Below are positions 7,311 to 14,822 of a stretch of DNA of 64,000 nt, piece after piece (the first letter of the stretch is position 1; each line of letters opens with the position of its first letter). Origin of the DNA: a bacterium (GTDB lineage: Bacteria > Vulcanimicrobiota > Xenobia > Xenobiales > Xenobiaceae); NCBI GenBank assembly GCA_022839105.1, contig JALHDH010000009.1, positions 1-64,000 on the forward strand. Reading direction: 5' to 3'. The translations under genes were made by a program, and so were the position numbers. The notes beneath the pieces are model-generated. The model saw only the letters and a list, made by a program, of their open reading frames with translations. It was not told the DNA's origin and made no database searches.

Positions 7311-8615
7311 TCAGGCGAGTCTTCGGGCCAGGAGATCCTCAAAGGAGTTGGCGAGGAGATGTTCCCGGGCCAGGCCGACCCGCTTGCGGACTTCCGATTC
7401 TTCCAAGGCTCCGCAGTCCATGGCCCGGCGGAAATGCGCCAGCAGGGCCCGGCCGGTCGCCGCGTCATCGAAGACCGTCCCGACCCGGGTGGCCTGCGCC
7501 GAGGCTTCCAGGAAGTTCTTCAGGCGGTCGGCGACGGCCTCGGCGCCCTCCAGATACCAGGCCTGGACGACGGCCAGACGGCTGACAAGCTGAGCGGGAT
7601 GCAGATCCCAGCCTTGATGGAAGCCCTGTCGCAGGCCACGGCGGATGTCCCGGGCGTGGCGACACCAGGCCTGATGCACGACCTTGCGATTCTCCAGAAG
7701 CTTCTCGCGGTCCAGGTTCTCCCCGCGATGAGGCGGGACGGGCAGGACCGTCGTGGTCCCATCCACCAGCCGGACCGGGTCCCCTGCCACTCCCACATGC
7801 AGCATGGCCCGAGCGAAATCGCAGAGGGGGTGACCCAGATCCTGCTCGGCGGGAGCGACCCCGCAAGCGGTCAGGAAGTCGTTGGCTCCGAAGTGCACCG
7901 CCAGACAACGCCCCTGGCATGCCCCGAGTCCGGCTTTGAGGAATCCGGGGTCCAAGGCCCGCGGGCTCTCGACCATCAACTCCACGGCCACCACCCCGGA
8001 GTGCAGGCCCAGGGCCGCCTCCAACCGATCCAGGGCCTCGGTGAGGATCCCGGGAGCCTCGATCTGCTCGACCTTGGGGAGGGTCACGACGAAGCCCCGG
8101 GGGAGCCCTCCCGCCTCCGAGACCAGACGCGTCAAGACCAGATCCAGGGTGCGCAGGGCGCGAGGGGCGGTCTGGTGGTTCAGCGCGCGAATCCGGATCC
8201 CGATCCGGGGCGGAAGCCCCCCCTCCCCCATGGCGATCGCCAGGGCGTTGGCCACCTCCAGGGCATGGCGGTCCTCCTCCTCCTCTGAGCGGACCCCATA
8301 GCCATCCTCGAAATCAATGCGGTAATCCTCGACCGGGCACTCCTCCAGCCGAGCCTTGAGCCGGGGCCAGACCCTCCGGGCCGTCTCGGGTTCCATCTCC
8401 ATGGCCTCGGCCAGTTCCTCGGGCTCCGCGGCGTACCTGCTCAAGACTCCCAGCGCGAGGCTGCCGAGTTTCGCTGGAGTCCGAGGCGAGAAGAGGTGGG
8501 CCCCTCCGTAGACGGTGTGGAGGGGATGCCAGGAGGGCTCGGACGGATCAGCCGGTTCCGGAGAGAGCCTGGCCTGAAGGCAGGCCTGCGCTTCCGGAGA
8601 GAGGGTCGTATTCAC
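7311..8615 (-). CDS. DUF6986 / HpcH-HpaI-like aldolase family protein
   Basis: A 434-residue cytoplasmic protein. YRIDFEDGYGVRSEEEEDRHA, VVTLPKVEQI, VAVELMVESPRAL and CLAVHFGANDFLTACGV are the metal- and substrate-binding strands of the citrate-lyase-beta/HpcH-like (PEP-utilising TIM barrel) fold. The Glu/Asp-rich stretch matches the DUF6986 group as I remember it. A C-C lyase on a 2-oxo or phospho-enol substrate is plausible but unproven. It is the first gene of a two-gene operon with galT, suggesting a role in sugar or central carbon metabolism. Confidence 0.7.
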   Translation of the reverse strand: MNTTLSPEAQACLQARLSPEPADPSEPSWHPLHTVYGGAHLFSPRTPAKLGSLALGVLSRYAAEPEELAEAMEMEPETARRVWPRLKARLEECPVEDYRIDFEDGYGVRSEEEEDRHALEVANALAIAMGEGGLPPRIGIRIRALNHQTAPRALRTLDLVLTRLVSEAGGLPRGFVVTLPKVEQIEAPGILTEALDRLEAALGLHSGVVAVELMVESPRALDPGFLKAGLGACQGRCLAVHFGANDFLTACGVAPAEQDLGHPLCDFARAMLHVGVAGDPVRLVDGTTTVLPVPPHRGENLDREKLLENRKVVHQAWCRHARDIRRGLRQGFHQGWDLHPAQLVSRLAVVQAWYLEGAEAVADRLKNFLEASAQATRVGTVFDDAATGRALLAHFRRAMDCGALEESEVRKRVGLAREHLLANSFEDLLARRLA

Positions 8616-8790
8616 CTGGATCGCTTCGCATCAAGGCCTTCGGCTCCTCTGCAGAGGCAGAAAAGCGGGCCTGCAGGAAGAGGAGCGTCCAACAGGAGGG
8701 CCCCTGTCGGGGAATGCCGCCCCGAGAAAGCTTCCGGACCCAGGCTGAAGCTCCAGGCGGAACCGGGCTCCTCGAACCGGGTCCCCGCGC

Positions 8791-9960
8791 TCAGGATCCG
8801 GCCATCTCCAGGGCCCGACGGACCGCCTTGGCGGGGTCGACCAGCCCATGACCTCCCAGGATCGCCTTGGTGTCGGGAATGGGCTGGGCGGTCTCCTTCA
8901 AGATCTGGATGACCTCCCGGGGGGAGAGATCCGGGTTGGCCTGCACCACGTCGGCCGCGATGCCCGCCACGACGGGGGTGGCCATCGAGGTGCCGGAAAG
9001 AAGGACGTAGTAGTCGCCCAGGTGCATCACGTTGGCGCGGTCGATGGCCGAGCCCGGCGAACGGAACGAGACCATGTTCACCCCCGGGGCGGCGATGTCC
9101 GGCTTGATGTTCCGGTCCCGGGTGGTGGGTCCCCGACTCGAGAAGAAGGCCATCGTGTCGTCGGCATGGGTGGCGGTGTTCTTGTCGTCGTAGGCCCCCA
9201 CCGTCAAGACCTCTCGGGAGATGGCGGGAGTTCCGATGGTCTGGCGACCGGGGCCCGAGTTCCCTGCGGCGATGACGGGAATGATGCCGGCCTCCAGGGC
9301 CTTGTTGACGGCCAGGGCCACCAGATCGTCCTTCTCCTTCTGATTGGCAGCCGCACCGAGGGAGAGGTTCATGACCTTGATGTTGTATTTGTCCTTGTTC
9401 TCGATGCACCACTGGATGCCACGGATCACGTTGGCCATCGAACCCCCGCCGTTGCCGTCCAGGACCTTGACCCCGATGATGTCGGCCTCGGGGGCCGAAC
9501 CGCGATAGGTCCCCCCCGCCTTGGTGCCATCCCCCGCGACCAGTCCGGCCACGTGGGAGCCATGTCCGTTGTCGTCATAGGGCTCGGTCCGGCCGTTGCA
9601 GAAATCCTTGAAGGCGACCAGGCGATCTCCGAGATCCGGATGCGGGTGGACGCCGGTATCCAGAACGGCGACCCCGATTCCCTTGCCCGTGATCCCCATC
9701 TCCCAGACATCTTCGATGGTCAGGACCTCGCGGACCGCGTCGATCCGCTCAACCGGGCGGGGCATGCGGCTTCCGGCCCGGGTCAACTCCATCGGCGTCA
9801 CGTAGGAGACCCCACCTGCCCAGGCAGCCTGGACCTGCGGCTCGGCCTGCCCGGCGTAGCCGTCCTTGGCGACGGGTTCGGTCGGAACCCGGGGAGCGGC
9901 TTGGGGGCGCGCCTCTGGACGAGGGTTGATCCGCACGGCGTCGGTCGGCTTGAGGCTCAT
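8791..9960 (-). CDS. Subtilisin-like serine protease (peptidase S8), no signal peptide
   Basis: A 389-residue S8 protease with the complete catalytic set: Asp101 (VAVLDTGVHPHPDLGD), His133 (DNGHGSHVAGLVAG), Asn234 of the oxyanion hole (AAGNSGPG) and Ser325 (SGTSMATPVVAG). Residues 1-75 are a polar, Pro-rich leader (SLKPTDAVRINPRPEARPQ), not a Sec signal, so it is intracellular or exported another way. AGGAGG sits five bases before ATG 9960, chosen over an upstream start. It is divergent from the clostripain-like gene and shares a 174-base promoter region with it. Confidence 0.92.
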   Translation of the reverse strand: MSLKPTDAVRINPRPEARPQAAPRVPTEPVAKDGYAGQAEPQVQAAWAGGVSYVTPMELTRAGSRMPRPVERIDAVREVLTIEDVWEMGITGKGIGVAVLDTGVHPHPDLGDRLVAFKDFCNGRTEPYDDNGHGSHVAGLVAGDGTKAGGTYRGSAPEADIIGVKVLDGNGGGSMANVIRGIQWCIENKDKYNIKVMNLSLGAAANQKEKDDLVALAVNKALEAGIIPVIAAGNSGPGRQTIGTPAISREVLTVGAYDDKNTATHADDTMAFFSSRGPTTRDRNIKPDIAAPGVNMVSFRSPGSAIDRANVMHLGDYYVLLSGTSMATPVVAGIAADVVQANPDLSPREVIQILKETAQPIPDTKAILGGHGLVDPAKAVRRALEMAGS

Positions 9961-10025
9961 GGGCTCCTCCTGGGCAGGCTTTCCTCTCGAGACTACCACG
10001 CTTCCTCGGAGGGCGGGAGGCCGGA

Positions 10026-10037
10026 GTTGTTAACAAC
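10026..10037. promoter_or_regulatory. 12-bp palindrome, possible operator
   Basis: GTTGTTAACAAC is a perfect palindrome in the region between the divergent subtilisin and clostripain-like genes, about 65 bases upstream of the -10 of the latter. It is A/T-rich in a G+C-rich genome. A shared operator is plausible; no regulator is encoded next to it. Confidence 0.4.
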
Positions 10038-10101
10038 GGGTCGATCGGATCCACCCTGCTCCTTTAACATGCCGGAAACCTCCACGCCGGCAACCCCTGT
10101 C

Positions 10102-10107
10102 TATAAT
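10102..10107 (+). promoter_or_regulatory. Promoter -10 of the clostripain-like gene
   Basis: A perfect TATAAT lies 27 bases before the ATG at 10135; the -35 (near 10079-10084) is poor. GGAGG follows, six bases before the start. Confidence 0.55.
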
Positions 10108-10134
10108 CAGGGGAGCATAGACTGGAGGGTCCCC

Positions 10135-12084
10135 ATGTCCTCGATCGGCCCCAACCTTCCCAGAAACTTCCTGGACGCCGCAGCCCTGCGCCGCGCCGCC
10201 GAAGGCCCCGCGCCCGGCCCTCGCCCCGAAGAGACCGACCGCGCCGCCGAGGCCCCCAGGAAGTCGCCGGATTCCTCTCCGGCCCCGCCATCTTCCGAGG
10301 CAGCCGAAAAGGAATGGACCGTCCTGCTCTATCTCAACGGGAAGAACGCCCTGGCCAACCAGGCGATCTCCACCCTCAAGCAGATGGAGTTCGTCGGCTC
10401 GGACCAGAAGATGGACTTCGTCGCCCAGGTGGGGCGCGCCAAAAGTCCGTTGGACCGGTTCTCGAAGGACTGGAGCGGGGTGCGTCGCTACCATGTCCAG
10501 CACAACGGCAAGGAGTTCACCCCCGCCGAGATCGTCAAAGGAGCCCTGATGGGCTTCCTTCCGGGCCAGACCAGGAAGATCGAGTCCCCCGTGGTCCAGG
10601 ACCTGGGCCAGGCCGACATGGGCAGCGCCCGTTCCCTGGAGGAGTTCCTGGAATGGGGCATCCAGGCCTACCCCGCCAAGCGCTACATGGTCGTCATGAT
10701 GGGCCCCTCCACCGGAGTCTCCGGGATGATGCGGGATGACACCACCGGCAACCAGATGAAGGTTCCGGATCTGGGTCAGGCGCTGGCCAACGTGCACGAG
10801 AAGACCGGCCGGAAGATCGACGTCCTGAACCTGGACGGGTCGGCCACCAACACCATGGAGCTGGCCTACCAGATCAAGGACCATGTCGGCTACATGGTGG
10901 GCTCTCAGGGCATCCAGTCGGGAAGCGGGATGCCCCTGGCCATGATGGCCAACGAGATGAAGAAGGCCAACACCGACCAGCCCCAGGACGCGCTGACCAT
11001 GGCGCGTTACATGACCTTGATGAACTCCATGGCCGCCACGGCCTCGCAGTTCTCGTCCACCATCTCGGCCATCGACCTGGAGAAGATGGATGACGTGAAG
11101 AAGGCCTGGGATGGCCTGTCCCAGGAGCTCCTGGCCGCCGAGGTCCCGGCCGCGAAGATCCGCGAGTTGCTGGACAAGACCCAGGACTTCCAGGGAAGGT
11201 CCAAGAACCAGGCCTACCAGAACTCGCGGGATGCCTTCCATTTCGCCCAGCTCGTCCAGGCCGACCCGCAACTGTCCAACCCCAGGATCCAGTCTGCCGC
11301 GCAGGCCGCCATGGAGGCCATCGAGGGGGCCCTGGTCGGGGACGCCGCCCTGGGCAGGTATGACAAGAATGCCCACGGGATGTCGGTCTTCGGACCCACG
11401 CATTATGGCTTCTTCCGGCCAGACGGCACGCCGATCCCCAAGGATTTCTCGCACGAGGCCCACTACGACAAGATCGCCTTCGCTGCCGACACCGGCTGGG
11501 ATGAGGTCCTGACGAAGTCCGCGCGGGACTCGGGCTTCAACCGCGCGGCCAGATCCCTGGGCCTGTCCGAGACCGCGCTGGACCGGATCCACGCCAACGT
11601 CTCGCAGCACAAGTCCAAGCTGACGACCCCGCTCCGCCTGGGTTCCATGATCGGTTGGACCAACGCCATGAACGCCTGGGGCGGGCGTCCCGCCACGGGC
11701 ATGCTCTTCCTCAACCCGCAGACCGCAGTCTACGCAGGCGTGGCCGGGGCTGGCTGGGACGCAGCCCAGGCCCTGGAGGGCCTGGTCTACTCGGCCAGCG
11801 AACTCAAGGACCGCCAGGCCGTGGTCGGCAACGCCTTCGACATCGCCAAGGCCGGCATGAAGGCCACCGCCAACCTCAGCCACGTGATCCCGGCCCTGGC
11901 GCCCTTCGGAGCCACCGCGGGAGCCTTGATGTTCCTCAGCCCCTGGATCCAGAACTTCTACGGGATCTTCGAGCAGTATCAGCAGATCCGCGATGGAATC
12001 GAGCTTTCCAACCAGCCCCTGGCCAACAAGGTGGGCCTGGCAACCGCACGCCACTTCGGTGGCAAGAAGCTCTGGGACGAGTGA
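10135..12084 (+). CDS. Clostripain-fold (C11-like) protein, predicted inactive, with C-terminal hydrophobic module
   Basis: A 649-residue protein. After a polar Pro-rich leader (1-58), EWTVLLYLNGKNALANQAI at 60-78 matches the first strand of the clostripain (peptidase C11) fold, and later strands follow in order (RYMVVMMGPSTG, then IDVLNLDGSATNTMELAYQI and YMVGSQ). In active members the second strand ends W-D-H-G and the third D-x-C-L-M; here these read MMGPSTG and DGSATN, so both catalytic His and Cys are missing. Residues about 529-610 are a Gly/Ala-rich hydrophobic pair of helices that recurs in two other proteins here. No Sec signal. A strong terminator follows. Confidence 0.75.
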   Translation: MSSIGPNLPRNFLDAAALRRAAEGPAPGPRPEETDRAAEAPRKSPDSSPAPPSSEAAEKEWTVLLYLNGKNALANQAISTLKQMEFVGSDQKMDFVAQVGRAKSPLDRFSKDWSGVRRYHVQHNGKEFTPAEIVKGALMGFLPGQTRKIESPVVQDLGQADMGSARSLEEFLEWGIQAYPAKRYMVVMMGPSTGVSGMMRDDTTGNQMKVPDLGQALANVHEKTGRKIDVLNLDGSATNTMELAYQIKDHVGYMVGSQGIQSGSGMPLAMMANEMKKANTDQPQDALTMARYMTLMNSMAATASQFSSTISAIDLEKMDDVKKAWDGLSQELLAAEVPAAKIRELLDKTQDFQGRSKNQAYQNSRDAFHFAQLVQADPQLSNPRIQSAAQAAMEAIEGALVGDAALGRYDKNAHGMSVFGPTHYGFFRPDGTPIPKDFSHEAHYDKIAFAADTGWDEVLTKSARDSGFNRAARSLGLSETALDRIHANVSQHKSKLTTPLRLGSMIGWTNAMNAWGGRPATGMLFLNPQTAVYAGVAGAGWDAAQALEGLVYSASELKDRQAVVGNAFDIAKAGMKATANLSHVIPALAPFGATAGALMFLSPWIQNFYGIFEQYQQIRDGIELSNQPLANKVGLATARHFGGKKLWDE

Positions 12085-12158
12085 CCTCCTCGGAGGGCCA
12101 CCGGCTTGCGGGAGGCCCCCCAGACCCGATCCGGTTCGGGTCCACCCTCCCCACAACG

Positions 12159-12193
12159 CAGACGAGCCCGGCCGACCTGGCCGGGCTCGTCTG
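12159..12193. terminator. Terminator between convergent genes
   Basis: A 15-bp perfect stem (12159-12173 with 12179-12193), five-base loop, followed on the plus strand by GTTTCTCC. It ends the clostripain-like gene and may also serve the opposing gene. Confidence 0.85.
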
Positions 12194-12218
12194 GTTTCTC
12201 CAAGTTCGACCTGGTTTT

Positions 12219-13316
12219 TCAGTCCTCGGGCGGAGACGGGGGAGCAGGGGGCGCTGGCGGGGGCTCAGGAGCCGGTTTCTCCTTGCCGCCCTCGTCCCCG
12301 GTGACGGCCCTGACCTGACCCAGGACGCTCCAGACCGTGTTGGCCACCCAGGCCCCGGCAGCCACGATGGCGGCCGGGCGGCCCAGCCCCATGGACACCG
12401 CCATGGTCGCCGCGCCCTGGACCGTCTGCAAGGCGCCCGAGACGGTGTCCGGAAGGTGGCGATTGATGGCCGAGGAGCGGGTCTTGCTGAGCCCGCCCAA
12501 GAGCGAATAGGTCCCACCGACCATCCCGAGCATCCCGTAGATCGCCTTGGGAGAACTCCCGCGGATGGCCTCCACGGTGTTCCACATCGCCCCCATGCCG
12601 CCGATGCCTCGGAAGAACTGGTCGTTGGCTTGGCTGAAGGCAAAGGCCTTCTCGAACTTGCGGCTCCCCCCGACCTCGCCGAGATCGCTGGCCTTGCTGA
12701 AGGCTGGAAGCGCCGAGGATTCCCCGGCTGGAGCCGGAGAGGCCGGAGCCTGTGCAGGCTGGGGGGCCTGGGTCTCGGGTTCCGAGTGAGCCTGCTTGCG
12801 CTCCTGGAGCTTCTCGTGGGCCGCCACGCCCAAACGACCGACGAGAGCCGCAGCCGCAGCGCCTCCCGCCACGGCTCCGACCAGGGCCGGAGCCCCCAGG
12901 GCGGGAGCCGCCACCGCTGCGTAGGTGGCCAACCCCTGGAAGAGCTGCAGGCTTCCCTTCAAAGCACCGTGCCCATCCCGATTCACGGCGGCCTGGCGCC
13001 CTTGGGAAGCCCCGACCGCAACGTCGATCGTCCCTGCGGCCAGCGCCAGGGGTCCGCTCAAAGACCATCCAGGCAGACCCGCCAACCCACCGGCCAACGC
13101 GTACACCTGACCCGCGCGCGCCGCCCCCTGAGCCAGGAAGCGGACGGCCGAGGCAGCGGTGTAGGCCGCTTCGAAGCCCTTGCGATGCTTGTCCGGGCTG
13201 GCAGCCTGGAACTCGTCCAGACCAGGGCCTTCCTGCGCCGAGACGGAGGCCTGCGGGGCGGAGGCCAGGGCCCGCAGGCTGGAGGCCGGGGTCGGGTTGG
13301 GCGTGATGGGATTCAA
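12219..13316 (-). CDS. Internally duplicated hydrophobic protein of unknown function (365 aa)
   Basis: Not recognised. A polar N-tail (MNPITPNPTPASS) precedes two related copies of a Gly/Ala-rich unit, residues 46-163 and 219-335. Matching points in order are GFEAAY/KFEKAF, a Gly-rich hairpin, SQGRQAAVNR/KTRSSAINR, GSLQLFQGLATYA/GALQTVQGAATMA and GAPALVGAVAG/GRPAAIVAAG. A polar Glu/Gln/Pro linker separates the copies, and the C-terminus is almost all Pro, Ala and Glu. There is no Sec signal, so the hydrophobic helices may insert into membranes after non-Sec export or from the cytoplasm. It lies downstream of pilT on the same strand. Confidence 0.7.
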   Translation of the reverse strand: MNPITPNPTPASSLRALASAPQASVSAQEGPGLDEFQAASPDKHRKGFEAAYTAASAVRFLAQGAARAGQVYALAGGLAGLPGWSLSGPLALAAGTIDVAVGASQGRQAAVNRDGHGALKGSLQLFQGLATYAAVAAPALGAPALVGAVAGGAAAAALVGRLGVAAHEKLQERKQAHSEPETQAPQPAQAPASPAPAGESSALPAFSKASDLGEVGGSRKFEKAFAFSQANDQFFRGIGGMGAMWNTVEAIRGSSPKAIYGMLGMVGGTYSLLGGLSKTRSSAINRHLPDTVSGALQTVQGAATMAVSMGLGRPAAIVAAGAWVANTVWSVLGQVRAVTGDEGGKEKPAPEPPPAPPAPPSPPED

Positions 13317-13411
13317 GACACAAGCCCCTTTCTGGTGCTTCCATCCTGATGATACCGAGCCAGGAGGCTCACCGTGTTAAAACGATGTGAAAGGGTTCCT
13401 GGACGGGGGGT

Positions 13412-14611
13412 CTACAGCGTCCGGGTCTGCACCTGCCTCTTCTGGGTCTCGCGGAGTTGCTCGAGGCGCTTGATCTCGATCTCCACCTCCCAGTCCATCT
13501 GGACCTCCTTCTGGAGCTCAGGAGGCAGGGCCGAGATGAAGGCCTGCTTGTCGTTGCAGTTGTCGAAGGCGGTCTGGAGATCGATATGCCCCTCGTGATA
13601 GCGATTGAGCAGGGATTCCTCCATCGTGGTCATGCCGCTGGAAGCCGCGATCTCCATCAACGAATGCAGCAGGTGGGTGCGATCGTCGCGAATGATGTGC
13701 TTGACCGCCGAATTCGAGATCAACACCTCGGCGGCGACCACCCGGCCGGTGCCGCTGCGACGCGGAATCAGCCTCTGGCACATGATGCCCCGGATCACGT
13801 CGGTCAACTGGTGGCGCGCGCTGACCCGAAGGTTGTCGTCGAAGAAGGACAGGAATCGCGAGACCGTCTCGATGGCGCTCCGCGTGTGCAGGGTGGCCAG
13901 CACCAGCGCCCCGACCTGGGCGGCCCGCAGGGTCATCGCCGCGGTCTCGGCGTCGCGGATCTCGCCCACGAAGATGATGTCGGGGTCCTGACGCAGGGCT
14001 CCGCGCAGGGCGACGTGGAAGTTCTCGACGTGGGTGCCCACCTCGCGCTGTTCGATCATCGAGCGCTTGCTCTCGAAGAGGACCTCGATCGGGTCCTCCA
14101 CGGTGATGATGTGGCGCTGGCTCTTGCGGTTCACCAGTTCGATCATGGCCGCAATCGTGGTGGACTTGCCCGAGCCGGTGGCCCCTGTGACCAGGACCAG
14201 GCCGTTCTTCTCGAAGGCCATGCCCTCGAAGGGCCTGGGCAGGCCCAGTTCGTCGAAAGTCTGGATCCGGTGGGCCAGAACCCGCATCGAGATCGAAGAG
14301 CCGTGATACTGCTTGAAGACGTTCAGGCGGAACCGGCGACGCATGGTGGGGAACTCGACGGTATAGTCCAGATCCCGCCCCCCATCCTCGTAGAAGACGC
14401 TCTTCAGGTAGCGATCGGTCAGGAGATCGATCAGTTTGTTGATCTCCTCCTGGGTGATGGGGTCGGGCTCCATGCGGACCAGCTCCCCGTGAATCCGTGC
14501 GATGGGGGGAGAACCGGCCGAAAAATGGAGGTCTGAGGCCCCCTGCACCAAGGCGCTGTGCACCACGCCCCACTCCATCAGGACCCTCTCGGCTTCGCGA
14601 TCCAGGATCAT
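13412..14611 (-). CDS. pilT: Type IV pilus retraction ATPase PilT
   Basis: A 399-residue hexameric motor ATPase. The N-terminal PAS-like domain carries the typical SDLHFSAGSPPIARIHGEL. The ATPase core has Walker A GATGSGKST at 143-151, the Asp box with VEDPIEVLFESKRS, Walker B QDPDIIFVGEIRD at 208-220 and the His box LATLHT at 238-243. It powers pilus disassembly and twitching at the inner membrane. A C-terminal extension of about 40 residues (EVQMDWEVEIEIKRLEQLRE) is a charged helix beyond most PilT proteins. No other pilus gene is in the window. Confidence 0.93.
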   Translation of the reverse strand: MILDREAERVLMEWGVVHSALVQGASDLHFSAGSPPIARIHGELVRMEPDPITQEEINKLIDLLTDRYLKSVFYEDGGRDLDYTVEFPTMRRRFRLNVFKQYHGSSISMRVLAHRIQTFDELGLPRPFEGMAFEKNGLVLVTGATGSGKSTTIAAMIELVNRKSQRHIITVEDPIEVLFESKRSMIEQREVGTHVENFHVALRGALRQDPDIIFVGEIRDAETAAMTLRAAQVGALVLATLHTRSAIETVSRFLSFFDDNLRVSARHQLTDVIRGIMCQRLIPRRSGTGRVVAAEVLISNSAVKHIIRDDRTHLLHSLMEIAASSGMTTMEESLLNRYHEGHIDLQTAFDNCNDKQAFISALPPELQKEVQMDWEVEIEIKRLEQLRETQKRQVQTRTL

Positions 14612-14708
14612 CTCGCTTGAGTCAACGCCTTTCTGGAGACTTGCCCCTTCCTTCGCCGTGGGACGAGGAAAGGTCCTGCCCGGATCTGGCTTCGTGGCCC
14701 GAGGCTGC

Positions 14709-14714
14709 TATACT
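14709..14714 (+). promoter_or_regulatory. Promoter -10 before the 1005-residue gene
   Basis: TATACT with a weak CTGGCT at -35 (14686-14691, 17-base spacer). The predicted start leaves an untranslated leader of about 100 bases. Confidence 0.45.
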
Positions 14715-14822
14715 GGGCGGGAGACTCACCTTGGGGGCCGAAAGGTCTGGTCAGGCTGAAGCGCGTCTTGACAAGGTGCAGGTGGGAAGAGGCTGGCTGA
14801 CGGAAAGGGAAGACTCTCTGAG

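Noticed and set aside
8848..10134. Long open frame extending the clostripain-like gene 429 codons upstream, antisense to the subtilisin gene
   Set aside because: The translation is Gly/Asp/His-rich antisense composition, the subtilisin on the other strand has full catalytic motifs, and a promoter plus GGAGG precede the ATG at 10135.
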